64,000 nucleotides of DNA from Paenibacillus dendrobii. Its GTDB lineage: Bacteria; Bacillota; Bacilli; Paenibacillales; Paenibacillaceae. The stretch is from contig NZ_WUBI01000001.1 of NCBI RefSeq assembly GCF_009807035.1, positions 1 through 64,000 on the forward strand. The letters run 5' to 3'. Position numbers and translations under genes: made by a program. The notes under the pieces are model-generated. The model made no database searches. It was not told the DNA's origin and saw only the letters and a list, made by a program, of their open reading frames with translations. Positions 45,215 through 54,323 of the stretch are shown piece after piece (position 1 is the stretch's first letter; each line of letters opens with the position of its first letter).

Positions 45215-45715
45215 TTATGGTTGTGGCGGGAAATAACCTTGAACAGAAATGATGAAAGAAATGGTGGTTGAAGGCATCATGTTATCATGTGGCTGGTTTC
45301 CTCCAACAGAAGAAATAGCGGCGGAATTCATGTTAACCGTCGTAGTTGAGTCGCTGTATGTTGAAAAAGACCGAGAAGCCCAGACATTATTAGTTGGAGA
45401 AGTTTCTGTCCCTATTGGATCGGTAGCCAATGGAATATGTGTATGCGCAGGTAGTTGATTCGAAACAAGGGTTACCGTTTCGGTGCCCGCTTTAGCACCT
45501 CGTACGTATCCGGTTTTAGGGTGTACCGGGATTCTACCTTGCAAATCTGGTAGACCAAATGTTGTACGACCGTCTCCGCCATATGTGGTACCCAGCAGGA
45601 CATATAACGCTTCGTTATCTGATATATTTAGCAATTGACCGTTGCAGAGCGCCCATCCAATAGGGGCATAGTTTCCTGCAAACATCCTGATTTCGCCTAA
45701 ATAGGCTTCACTCAT
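45215..45715 (-). CDS. Phage tail-collar-domain protein 3
   Basis: About 166 residues from ATG 45715 (MSEAYLGEIRMF) with GAGGTGA upstream. Collar block: NYAPIGWALCNGQLLNISDN and GLPDLQGRIPVH; C-terminus ends ISFIISVQGYFPPQP. First of the three paralogues in transcription order, 23 bp after the GNAT gene, so the four genes probably form one operon. Confidence 0.88.
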   Translation of the reverse strand: MSEAYLGEIRMFAGNYAPIGWALCNGQLLNISDNEALYVLLGTTYGGDGRTTFGLPDLQGRIPVHPKTGYVRGAKAGTETVTLVSNQLPAHTHIPLATDPIGTETSPTNNVWASRSFSTYSDSTTTVNMNSAAISSVGGNQPHDNMMPSTTISFIISVQGYFPPQP

Positions 45716-45738
45716 AAGAGTCACCTCGATAAGGAATA

Positions 45739-46218
45739 TTATTGGTTCATGTTACAAGAGTTGTTACTTTCCATGAACATGTACATTTCGTTCTCGCCGA
45801 TCGAGAAGAATCCAAGGCGTATGTAGAGGTTCAAGGCAGGATTCGTCTTAAGCACACTAAGACGGAGGGGAAGCTGTGATACGGAAGCCTCGGTTTGGAG
45901 CTCTTGAATCAAAGCCTTTCCAATACCGAGATTTTGGTAGTCTGGGTGAATTGAAATATCTATCAGACGCAGTTCGTTTAAATCTTTTTGTACAATAATT
46001 CGTCCGGCGGGCTGTCCATGATGCCAAATGATAGATTCATTTCCCAGTGGAAACTGCATTGCATAGGAGTGTTTCTGAGCAGACCATTGCATTTGAAGAA
46101 AGTTTTGCCGCATGGCCGGGTCCCAGTTCGTAAGTCCCAACTCATTGCTTCGGAGCAGGGCGAAGAGCTCAAACAAAAAAACTTCATCTTCGTCCCGTGC
46201 GGGTTTTGTCTGTAGCAT
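45739..46218 (-). CDS. GNAT-family N-acetyltransferase
   Basis: 159 residues, ATG with AGGAGG upstream. Acetyl-CoA-binding motif IHPDYQNLGIGKALIQEL (about 95-112), then LRLSVLKTNPALNLYIRLGFFSIGENEMYMFM typical of the family's C-terminus. It heads the run that includes the three collar-domain genes. Whether it modifies them or only travels with them is not known. Confidence 0.85.
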   Translation of the reverse strand: MLQTKPARDEDEVFLFELFALLRSNELGLTNWDPAMRQNFLQMQWSAQKHSYAMQFPLGNESIIWHHGQPAGRIIVQKDLNELRLIDISIHPDYQNLGIGKALIQELQTEASVSQLPLRLSVLKTNPALNLYIRLGFFSIGENEMYMFMESNNSCNMNQ

Positions 46219-46471
46219 ATCAGCCTCCTTGATAAAATTTCATCAACATTCGAGAAAATCTATCATTTTTTGACAAAATTATAGCACGAAAGATTCATTT
46301 TTACATCCTGAAAATACCAATTTTTTTGAAAAAGTATATAAAAATATTTACCGTAATATATGGAATGCTCTATGATATGAATTAAGACCTAATAACCATA
46401 AAATTACAGAGGGAGGTGATTATCTTTATCCCAAAAACACGAAAAAAATAACATTAGGTTGGAGGAAGTCT
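46219..46471. promoter_or_regulatory. Leader of the giant SLH gene with an orphan strong ribosome site
   Basis: Divergent gap, AT-rich. TTTACC...TATGAT (-10 near 46370) is a weak rightward promoter. GGGAGGTGAT at 46411-46420 is an almost perfect anti-16S match, but lies about 55 nt before the real start. It could serve a GTG-started 11-codon reading (46416-46451) or stabilise the mRNA. The true start is served by TTGGAGGAAG. Confidence 0.45.
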
Positions 46472-49400
46472 ATGCGCAACAAAGTGAAACGACGCACAAG
46501 GCAAATATTTGGAAGCTTGTTGATTGTTGCTTTGATGAGTCAATGTTTTGGGTTCGGCAAGCTAACCGGTACTGCTAATGCCGCGGCTATTAGCTGGGAG
46601 GATGTGAATGCGAGCGGTATAAGTTCATTTGCTGAGTTTTATAAAATTGCTTATGGCAACGGTATGTGGCTTGGAGCTGGGAATAACGGATTTTTAGCTT
46701 ACTCCAATGATGGGCGGAACTGGTCGGATACAGAAAACAAAACTCCAGATAAAACGAAATCGATTCTTAAGGATGCGTTGATGGGTCTGACGTACTCGAA
46801 AGATCATTGGTTAGGTGTATCATTGCAGGACTCCATTGAAAAATCCGGTGGGAATCCGTTAGATGAATGGACTGTATTTAAACCTGTTTCACGGATAACG
46901 GATTTCCTGACCGATGTCACCCACGGAAAAGATGCAAATGGAAATGACCTCACGGTAGCCGCGGGTTTTAATGGAGTCATCGTTACTTCGAGAGATGATA
47001 CGACGTGGAGCGCCAGCTCCTCCAAATTGGATGACTCATTTCTTACAAGTGTAGCCAATGGCGGCGGGAGATTTGTCGTTGCAGGTTACAAGCTGGATGA
47101 GACTTATACCAATTACGTAAAAGGCCTCATTTATACCTCTACAGACGGGCAAAGTTTCAACGCAGGGACTATCGGTGGTTATATTAATGGTCTTACTTAC
47201 GGTCAGGGAAAGTTCGTAGCCGTAGGTGTCGATGGTAACAATAATGGTTACATTGGAGTTTCAACCGATGGAGTCAATTTTATAACCAAATCTCTCCCAG
47301 CCAATAGTAAGGAGTTGACAAGCGTAGCATTCGGCGGAGGGAAATTTGTAGCCGCTGGGTATGGAGGAATGATTCTGACCTCTTCAGACGGAGAGATATG
47401 GACAAGGGAGACAACAAATACCACAACTACGGATTATAAAACGGTAGCTTATGGCCAAGACAGATTTGTTGTTTCAGATCTTCAAGGACACATGAAAACC
47501 GCAATCGTCACAGAGATCAAAGACAGCACGATTTCCCCTATTTCTGCTAACTTTGATAAAAAGACATCGGCTCAAACCAATGTTACGACAGAGTTAACCC
47601 TGAACGGAAACACGTTAACCAGCATAAAAAATGGAAGTGCGACCCTGGTTCAAGGCACAGATTACACCATTTTCGGTACGACGGTCACGATTAACAAAAC
47701 GTATTTGGCACAGCAGCCTGTAGGAACAACAACACTTACGTTTATGTTTAGCGCCGGAGTGAGCCAATCATTCACGGTTAACGTTTCCGATTCTACACCC
47801 AAAGATAGCCTGATTAATCCGCAAAATGCTGTGTTTGACAAGAACATCGCCTTTCAAGCTGATGTCAGTACAACGGTAACACCTAATGGAAACACCATCA
47901 GCAACATCTTCAACGGCGGTTACAAATTAGTTCTTGGAATGGATTATACAGTCTCAGGAGCTACGGTTAAAATTCTCAAGTCATACCTGGCGCAGCAGGC
48001 GGAAGGCACCACGACGCTGACATTCAAGTTCAGCGCAGGTAACGACCAAACGCTGACGATCACGGTGACGGATACGACGCCGAAGAATAGCGGGATCACG
48101 CCAACGACGGCAGACTTCGACAAGAATGTTGCGAACCAAGCTAACGTGGCGGTGACGTTGGACCTGAAGGGCAACACGCTCAGCAGCATCAGTAATAACG
48201 GGACGGCGCTGTCTTATGGAACCGACTATACGCTTTCGGGCAGCACGCTGAGGATTTTGAAGCAGTACTTGGCGCAGCAGGCGGAAGGCACCACGACGCT
48301 GACATTCAAGTTTAGTGCAGGTAACGACCAAACGCTGACGATCACGGTATACGCTACAACGCCGAAGAACAGTCTGATCACGCCAACGACGGCAGACTTC
48401 GACAAGAATGTTGCGAACCAAGCTAACGTGGCGATGACGTTGGACCTGAAGGGCAACATGCTCAGCAGCATCAGTAATAACGGGACGGCGCTGTCTTATG
48501 GAATCGACTATACGCTGTCGGGCAGCACGTTGAGGATTCTGAAGCAGTACATGGCGCAGCAGGCGGAAGGCACCACGACGCTGACGTTCAAGTTCAGCGC
48601 AGGCAATGATCAGACGCTGACGATCACGGTAACAGATACGACGCCGAAGAACAGCGGGATCACGCCAACGACAGCGAACTTCGACAAGAATGTCGCGAAC
48701 CAAGTGGATGTGGACGTAACGCTGGACCTGAAGGGCAACACGCTCAGCAGCATTCAGAACGGAGGCTCGGCGCTGGTGGAAGGCGCCGACTACACGGTTT
48801 CCGGTAACACAGTGACGATTTTGAAATCGTACCTGGCAAAAGAGTCCGAAGGCACCACGATGTTGACCTTCAAGTTCAGCGCAGGCAATGATCAGACGCT
48901 GACGATTACGGTGGCGGATACAACGCCGAAGAACAGTCTGATCACGCCAACGACGGCAGACTTCGACAAGAATGTTGCGAACCAAGCTAACGTGGCGGTG
49001 ACGTTGGACTTGAAGGGCAACACGCTCAGCAGCATCAGTAATAACGGGACGGCGCTGTCTTATGGAACCGACTATACGCTTTCGGGCAGCACGCTGAGGA
49101 TTTTGAAGCAGTACCTGGCGCAGCAGGCGGAAGGCACCACGACGCTGACATTCAAGTTCAGCGCAGGTAACGACCAAACGCTGACGATCACGGTGACGGA
49201 TACGACGCCGAAGAATAGCGGGATCACGCCAATGAGAGCAAGCTTCGACAAGAATGTTGCGAACCAAGCCGATGTGAACGTAACGCTGGATTTGAAGGGC
49301 AATACGCTCAGCAGCATAAGTAACAGCGGCACGGCGTTGGTGGAAGGAACCGACTACACGGTTTCCGGAAACTCAGTAACGATTTTGAAAGCGTACCTAG

Positions 49401-51676
49401 CGAAGGAGTCGGAAGGCACTACGACGTTGACCTTTAAGTTCAGCGCGGGTAACGACCAAACGCTGACGATCACGGTGACGGATACGACGCCGAAGAATAG
49501 CGGGATCACGCCAACGAGAGCAAGCTTCGACAAGAATGTTGCGAACCAAGCCGATGTGAACGTAACGCTGGATTTGAAGGGCAATACGCTCAGCAGCATA
49601 AGTAACAGCGGCACGGCGTTGGTGGAAGGAACCGACTACACGGTTTCCGGAAACTCAGTAACGATTTTGAAAGCGTACCTAGCGAAGGAGTCGGAAGGCA
49701 CTACGACGTTGACCTTTAAGTTCAGCGCGGGTAACGACCAAACGCTGACGATCACGGTAACGGATAGTACTTCCGGATCCGTACCTCAGGACAGCATGAT
49801 CAGTCCAAATACCGGAACCTTCGACAAGAAGGTATCTGTGTCTGAGGATGTATACACCTATTTGACGCTGAACGGCAATGCGCTGCTGAATATTACGAAT
49901 GCAAGTACGGCATTGCTGGACGGTACGGATTATACTCTTGACGGAAATAAAATCGCGGTCAAGAAAGACTATCTCTTGCAGCAGCAGCTTGGAACGCTCG
50001 TATTAACATTCCATTTCAGTGCAGGAGCGGACCAAATCCTGACGATCGCCATTTCGGACAGTACGTCCGGACAAACACCTCAGGACAGCACAATCAGTCC
50101 GTCAGCTGGCACCTTTGATAAGAATGCTACGGCTCAAACCGACTTGATGACGACGCTGACACTGAATGGAAACCATCTCGTTCAAATCCTGAACGGCAGC
50201 TACGAATTGCAGGAAGGGACGGATTACACGATTACGGGTGATCAGGTTACGATCAGCAAATCTTACCTGGCCAAGCTGTCTGTGGGCACCTCAACACTGA
50301 TGTTTGTTTTCGATGCGGGCAATTCACAGAGCTACACGGTTAAGGTACAAGATTCCACGACGCCGACTGTACCTGAAACGCCTTCCAATCCGAGTCCGGG
50401 ACCAGCTCCATCTGTTCCATCGACGCCTGCCCCGGAACTTAAGGTGAAGATCCTTGTCAACGGCAAGGAAAAGAGCTTCGGTATTCTGAAGGTAGATCAT
50501 AACAAAACAACGGTTATTGTCGATCAGAAATCATTGGAAGATGCGCTGTCCGAGCTTGGTGAGTCTGCAGTTGTAACCATTTTGGTTCCTAAAGCGACGG
50601 ATATCGTCATTGGCGAGCTGAATGGGCAGCTCATACAGCTGCTGCAGAACAAAAAGGCAACGCTGAGTCTGAAAACCGGAAATGCGTTCTTCACGATTCC
50701 GGCGAGCCTGATCGGCTTGAACCAAATTGCCGATTACTTCGGCAAAGGCACCGTATTAGCCGACATGAAATTCCAAGTGGAGATCCAGAAGGTCTCGCCA
50801 GAATCTCAGGCATTACTGAATAAGGCAGCCGAAAATCAAAAGATCACGCTTTTTGATCCGGCTTTCCAATTCAATGTCCGGGCTTTGTACGGTACCCAGC
50901 AGATGGACATTCCGAGATTCTCTTTCTACACGCAGCGCGCGATTGCAATGCCTGAAAGCATAGATCCGAAGCGGATTACCACGGGCGTATTTTTGGGGAA
51001 AAACGGCAATATCCATCATGTACCAACCAAGGTTGTAATGATTGACAGACAATACTATGCCTTGATCAGCAGTATGTACAACGGCACGTATAGCGTAGTA
51101 TGGAATCCGGTTGAATTCAAAGACGCAGCCGGACATTGGGGCAAAAAAGACATAAACGATATGGGCTCCCGCCTGGTTATCGAGGGGACAACCGCAGGCA
51201 TTTTCGAGCCTGACCGTCAAATCACGCGCGCGGAATTCGCAGCGATTCTGGTTCGGGGTCTGGGGCTGCAAAATGAAGCGGAAGGCAGTACCTTCAGCGA
51301 CGTCAACTCTTCAAGCTGGTATGCTTCAGCTATCCGTACTGCAATGGAAAACAAGCTGATCAACGGTTATGAGGATGGCAGTTTCCGTCCAGATGCCATG
51401 GTGACGCGTGAGCAGGCGATGCATATGATCGCGAACGCGATGAGTATGACGGGGCTGTTATCCAAGCTATCCGATACCCAGCAGGAAGCTCCACTTGCCA
51501 AGTTCAAAGATGCATCCGACGTTGCCGGCTGGGCAGCGGCCGATATTGCAGCCTGCCTGCAAGCAAACATCGTCAATGGCAAAGACGGATCCAGACTCGC
51601 TCCTAAAGAAGAAATCACAAGAGCGGAAGTGGCAGCGATCATTCAAAGATTGCTATCGCAATCGGATCTCATTTAG
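46472..51676 (+). CDS. Giant SLH-anchored surface protein: propeller-like N-domain, ten X2-like repeats, three SLH domains
   Basis: 1734 residues. An unusual basic N-terminus and signal peptide end near TANAAA. Residues 38-350 contain repeated blades such as GNGMWLGAGNNGFLAYSNDGRNW and GKFVAAGYGGMILTSSDGEIW, like BNR/Ycf48-type beta-propellers. Residues 351-1300 are ten tandem Ig-like units of 94-98 residues resembling the carbohydrate-binding X2 family (ITPTTADFDKN, GTDYTLSG, LTFKFSAGNDQTLTITV). A Pro-rich linker and an about 200-residue domain follow. Three SLH domains (FKDAAGHWGKKDI, FSDVNSSSWYASAIRTA, FKDASDVAGWAAADIA) should bind pyruvylated secondary cell-wall polymer. It is likely an adhesin or carbohydrate-binding surface fibre. 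Confidence 0.93.
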   Translation: MRNKVKRRTRQIFGSLLIVALMSQCFGFGKLTGTANAAAISWEDVNASGISSFAEFYKIAYGNGMWLGAGNNGFLAYSNDGRNWSDTENKTPDKTKSILKDALMGLTYSKDHWLGVSLQDSIEKSGGNPLDEWTVFKPVSRITDFLTDVTHGKDANGNDLTVAAGFNGVIVTSRDDTTWSASSSKLDDSFLTSVANGGGRFVVAGYKLDETYTNYVKGLIYTSTDGQSFNAGTIGGYINGLTYGQGKFVAVGVDGNNNGYIGVSTDGVNFITKSLPANSKELTSVAFGGGKFVAAGYGGMILTSSDGEIWTRETTNTTTTDYKTVAYGQDRFVVSDLQGHMKTAIVTEIKDSTISPISANFDKKTSAQTNVTTELTLNGNTLTSIKNGSATLVQGTDYTIFGTTVTINKTYLAQQPVGTTTLTFMFSAGVSQSFTVNVSDSTPKDSLINPQNAVFDKNIAFQADVSTTVTPNGNTISNIFNGGYKLVLGMDYTVSGATVKILKSYLAQQAEGTTTLTFKFSAGNDQTLTITVTDTTPKNSGITPTTADFDKNVANQANVAVTLDLKGNTLSSISNNGTALSYGTDYTLSGSTLRILKQYLAQQAEGTTTLTFKFSAGNDQTLTITVYATTPKNSLITPTTADFDKNVANQANVAMTLDLKGNMLSSISNNGTALSYGIDYTLSGSTLRILKQYMAQQAEGTTTLTFKFSAGNDQTLTITVTDTTPKNSGITPTTANFDKNVANQVDVDVTLDLKGNTLSSIQNGGSALVEGADYTVSGNTVTILKSYLAKESEGTTMLTFKFSAGNDQTLTITVADTTPKNSLITPTTADFDKNVANQANVAVTLDLKGNTLSSISNNGTALSYGTDYTLSGSTLRILKQYLAQQAEGTTTLTFKFSAGNDQTLTITVTDTTPKNSGITPMRASFDKNVANQADVNVTLDLKGNTLSSISNSGTALVEGTDYTVSGNSVTILKAYLAKESEGTTTLTFKFSAGNDQTLTITVTDTTPKNSGITPTRASFDKNVANQADVNVTLDLKGNTLSSISNSGTALVEGTDYTVSGNSVTILKAYLAKESEGTTTLTFKFSAGNDQTLTITVTDSTSGSVPQDSMISPNTGTFDKKVSVSEDVYTYLTLNGNALLNITNASTALLDGTDYTLDGNKIAVKKDYLLQQQLGTLVLTFHFSAGADQILTIAISDSTSGQTPQDSTISPSAGTFDKNATAQTDLMTTLTLNGNHLVQILNGSYELQEGTDYTITGDQVTISKSYLAKLSVGTSTLMFVFDAGNSQSYTVKVQDSTTPTVPETPSNPSPGPAPSVPSTPAPELKVKILVNGKEKSFGILKVDHNKTTVIVDQKSLEDALSELGESAVVTILVPKATDIVIGELNGQLIQLLQNKKATLSLKTGNAFFTIPASLIGLNQIADYFGKGTVLADMKFQVEIQKVSPESQALLNKAAENQKITLFDPAFQFNVRALYGTQQMDIPRFSFYTQRAIAMPESIDPKRITTGVFLGKNGNIHHVPTKVVMIDRQYYALISSMYNGTYSVVWNPVEFKDAAGHWGKKDINDMGSRLVIEGTTAGIFEPDRQITRAEFAAILVRGLGLQNEAEGSTFSDVNSSSWYASAIRTAMENKLINGYEDGSFRPDAMVTREQAMHMIANAMSMTGLLSKLSDTQQEAPLAKFKDASDVAGWAAADIAACLQANIVNGKDGSRLAPKEEITRAEVAAIIQRLLSQSDLI
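47522..50366 (+). repeat. Ten in-frame tandem repeats of 282-294 bp (X2-like domains)
   Basis: Unit starts: 47522, 47804, 48086, 48368, 48650, 48932, 49214, 49496, 49790 and 50084. Eight units are 282 bp (94 codons); the eighth and ninth are 294 bp because of a short Ser/Gly/Pro insert. The central units are nearly identical in DNA: 7 and 8 differ by very few bases, and 3, 4 and 6 are close copies. Outer units are diverged. This indicates recent unequal exchange in the middle of the array. Confidence 0.93.
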
Positions 51677-51696
51677 AAATCAGATCTTGTAATGAC

Positions 51697-51741
51697 AAAA
51701 GGGCCTTTCCTCAAGCTTAGCTTGCGGAAGGCCTTTTTTTC
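51697..51741 (+). terminator. Terminator after the giant SLH gene
   Basis: AAGGGCCTTTCC-CAAGCT pairs with AGCTTG-GGAAGGCCTTT with single mismatches, followed by T7. Confidence 0.85.
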
Positions 51742-51840
51742 TTCGCGTGATTCACTTTTACAAAAGATAAGCATGCATAATTGACTACCTTTGTCTACCT
51801 TTAGACACAGATTAAGTTTTGCATAAAGAGGAATATATTC

Positions 51841-51869
51841 GCAACTTTTCGAAGCTAAGAGCGTCTAAT
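51841..51869 (+). promoter_or_regulatory. ECF-sigma-type promoter upstream of amidase copy 2
   Basis: GCAAC at 51841-51845 and CGTCTAAT at 51862-51869 with exactly 16 bp between them. This matches the AAC...CGTC pattern of Bacillus SigW/SigX/SigM-type promoters, which serve envelope-stress genes. Copy 1 of the amidase lacks it. Confidence 0.55.
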
Positions 51870-51950
51870 AGATGTCTGGTGATGTCGAAGGAAGCCAAAG
51901 CCGAAACGTCAGAGCTAGTGACAAAAATTTAAGAATGGTAGGGGTGAAGG

Positions 51951-53411
51951 ATGAAGAAATTTGGATTTATGGCAGTGCTGTTATTTGTCTTCATTTTGGC
52001 GTTTCCTCACAATGGACAGGCTGCGGCGGGAAGTGCCAAAATTTTTCTGGATGACAAGCAACTGAGTCTGTCAGGAAATGCAAAAGTGGAAAATGTGAAT
52101 GGTAATATCATGATTCCATTTCGTGTCGTCGGAGAGAATCTGGGGTTTGACGTCGCATGGGAACAAAAGACGCGCACGGTAACCATAAAAAAAGATTCTG
52201 ATGTAATTAAACTCGTAGTCAATCAGAAAACAGCTGATGTAAACGGTAAGAAAGTCGCCATGAACATTGCGCCCATCTTGCGTACAGATACGGTGATCGT
52301 ACCTATACGCTTTGTGAGTGAACAGATGGGGCTTAAAGTGAACTGGGATAATGATAAGAAGATCGTATACTTATATACCCAAGAACTTGGAAATGGAAAC
52401 GGAGAAGCAGGAACAGGTGCCGGCAACGGCGGCGAAGCGACTCCGGGCACAGGCAATGGCAGCGGCAATACAGGTGGTAATGCCGGAAGCGCAGCAGCTC
52501 AAGTCAACGGACTCAGCTTCAGTGATAACCGTCTGATGATCGCTACAAGCGGACAAGCCAAGGTCAATGCATTCAAAATGAGCGGGCCTGACCGTATCGT
52601 TGTGGATCTTGAGAACACGGGTTTCTCGAATACATTCAGCAGCAGTAACTCACTGGATCAGAACTCGACGGGATCGCTGGACATCAGCGGGTACCCTGAC
52701 GTTTCCAAAGTAAGATATTCGCTTTACAACGATAAACCTTCGACTGTACGTGTCGTCATCGATTTGAATCGTGCCAAAAACTATACGCTGACCAATGAAA
52801 ATGGTTTGTATATCATCAATTTGAATACAGAAGACACGAGTACGCCATCGAAGCCTCCGGTTGGCGGAGGTGGCAAGAAAATCGTCGTCATTGACGCAGG
52901 GCATGGTGCCCATGATCCGGGAACAACCGGTGTCACGGGTAAAAAGGAGAAAGACTTCAATCTTGCCATCGTCTTGAAGGTTGAAAAATTGCTAAAACAG
53001 GAACCTAATATTGACGTTGTGCTTACGCGCAGTGACGATACGTTTCTTGAACTTAAAGACCGCGTCAAGATTGCCAATGATTTGAAGGCTGATGTATTTG
53101 TTTCGATTCATGCCAACAGCGCCGGTTCATCAGCTGCTTCCGGTAGCGAAACATACTATCAGCGTGATGCAAGCAAGGCGTTCGCAAACGTGATGCATAA
53201 ATACTTGGTACAAGCTACCGGCCTATCCGACCGCGGCGTTCGTTACGGCAATTTCCATGTCATTCGTGAAACGAAAATGCCTGCAGTACTGCTTGAAGTC
53301 GGATACCTCAGCAACAAGAAGGATGAAGCAACTCTCTTTACGGAGAGCGTGCAGCAGCGTGTTGCCCAAGGGGTCGTGAATGGTATTAAAGAATATTTGG
53401 GTGTTCAATAA
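51951..53411 (+). CDS. N-acetylmuramoyl-L-alanine amidase (copy 2)
   Basis: 486 residues, ATG preceded by AGGGGTG. Same layout as copy 1: signal peptide (AVLLFVFILAFPHNGQAAA), copper-amine-oxidase-N-like domain (about 24-140), a Gly/Asn-rich linker in place of the Pro/Ser linker, AMIN domain, then Amidase_3 (VVIDAGHGAHDPG, SDDTFLELKDRVKIAN, SIHANSA, VLLEVGYLSN). The catalytic halves of the two copies are very alike, while linkers differ. An ECF-type promoter lies about 80 bp upstream, so this copy may be the stress-induced one. Confidence 0.94.
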   Translation: MKKFGFMAVLLFVFILAFPHNGQAAAGSAKIFLDDKQLSLSGNAKVENVNGNIMIPFRVVGENLGFDVAWEQKTRTVTIKKDSDVIKLVVNQKTADVNGKKVAMNIAPILRTDTVIVPIRFVSEQMGLKVNWDNDKKIVYLYTQELGNGNGEAGTGAGNGGEATPGTGNGSGNTGGNAGSAAAQVNGLSFSDNRLMIATSGQAKVNAFKMSGPDRIVVDLENTGFSNTFSSSNSLDQNSTGSLDISGYPDVSKVRYSLYNDKPSTVRVVIDLNRAKNYTLTNENGLYIINLNTEDTSTPSKPPVGGGGKKIVVIDAGHGAHDPGTTGVTGKKEKDFNLAIVLKVEKLLKQEPNIDVVLTRSDDTFLELKDRVKIANDLKADVFVSIHANSAGSSAASGSETYYQRDASKAFANVMHKYLVQATGLSDRGVRYGNFHVIRETKMPAVLLEVGYLSNKKDEATLFTESVQQRVAQGVVNGIKEYLGVQ

Positions 53412-53441
53412 GGAATGTCCCCTTAAAGGAGGCGGCAGTGA

Positions 53442-54110
53442 ATGAGTAGGAAATTGTGGTGTGCAGGCATTTTGGCTTTGGTGATGATTGCCTCGGCCGG
53501 CTGCGGCCAGAAGCCGACAACCGCGCCGGAAAGCGGACAGCAAGAGACAGTCTCCGGGGAGCAGCAGACAACAGGCAGCGGCAGTGAGACCACGCCAGAA
53601 AAGGATGCGGGCAGCGGTGATAACGGTAATGCGGGCGAATCTACCCAAGGTGATTCCTCCAAGGGATCATCTACCGGTTCATCCACCGGATCATCTTCCC
53701 AGACAACGGAGCCTACCGCTAAAAAAGAAACGATCGACGTTTATTTTACGGATCCTCAGGAACTTGATTTGAAGAAGTCCCAAAAGGAAATCAGTTACGA
53801 AAATGCAGTGGAGAAATACGTGCAGGCTTTCAAAGCTCTTCAATCGAGCGACAAGTCCGAACTGATACCGCTTTGGGGGAAAATCGAGCTGAAGAAGCTA
53901 GAGTTCAAAGACGGTGAAATTACGATGGACATTCATATGCCTGACGAAGCAAGACTGGGAGCCGGCGGCGAACAGTATGCTTTGGACGCGTTGACCAAGA
54001 CGATGTTCCAATTTGACGAAGTCAAATCGGTAGAGCTCTTGGTAGACGGGGCAAAGGTGGAAAGTCTGATGGGGCATGTCGATTTGGAACATCCTTTGAC
54101 AAGACATTGA
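53442..54110 (+). CDS. GerMN-domain lipoprotein (copy 2)
   Basis: 222 residues, ATG with AAGGAGG upstream. Lipobox ASAGC at about residue 21. A Ser/Gly/Thr-rich stalk (about 25-95, with several GSSTGSS-type runs) replaces the charged stretch of copy 1. The GerMN domain (about 98-218) includes VYFTDPQELDLKKSQKEISY, HMPDEARLGAGGEQYALDALT and VKSVELLVDG, closely matching copy 1. It lies 30 bp after amidase copy 2. Confidence 0.88.
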   Translation: MSRKLWCAGILALVMIASAGCGQKPTTAPESGQQETVSGEQQTTGSGSETTPEKDAGSGDNGNAGESTQGDSSKGSSTGSSTGSSSQTTEPTAKKETIDVYFTDPQELDLKKSQKEISYENAVEKYVQAFKALQSSDKSELIPLWGKIELKKLEFKDGEITMDIHMPDEARLGAGGEQYALDALTKTMFQFDEVKSVELLVDGAKVESLMGHVDLEHPLTRH

Positions 54111-54186
54111 GAAATTTAGGCTAAAAGCAGGAGCTGAAGCCCTTCTTGTCGAACAACATTATAGGCGTGATTTTTATGATACGAAA

Positions 54187-54261
54187 TGAACTAAAGTTTG
54201 CGCTCCGATTCTGTCCGGGAACCTTTAGGTTTTCGGGCGGGGGTGCAATCTCTTTAGTTCT
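54187..54261. repeat. 75-bp hairpin element 1
   Basis: Ends are TGAACTAAAG and CTTTAGTTCT, inverted, around 55 bp. The interior folds further: TTGCGCTCC pairs with GGGGTGCAA, and GGGAACC with GGTTTTC around a TTTA loop. Same total length and same ends as the element at 57817, but a different interior. No T-run follows. Confidence 0.7.
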
Positions 54262-54323
54262 TTCTGTTTATTTTCGGGATAATGCATGAGCGCATAATCC
54301 TTATTCAAGAAAGGGGAAAAAGC

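Noticed and set aside
44131..45715. Prophage remnant
   Set aside because: Only collar-domain proteins are present; no capsid, terminase, portal or integrase gene, and no attachment repeats were noticed.
47981..49267. 428-residue minus-strand frame inside the X2 repeats
   Set aside because: Produced by repetition of the sense code; Arg-rich, periodic, and no start signal.
47522..50366. CRISPR-like periodicity
   Set aside because: The units are 282-294 bp, in frame and protein-coding; no short direct repeats with unique spacers and no cas genes.
54187..54261. Ordinary rho-independent terminator for the GerMN lipoprotein gene
   Set aside because: The hairpin is too long, interrupted, and lacks a T-run; it shares ends with a second element elsewhere.
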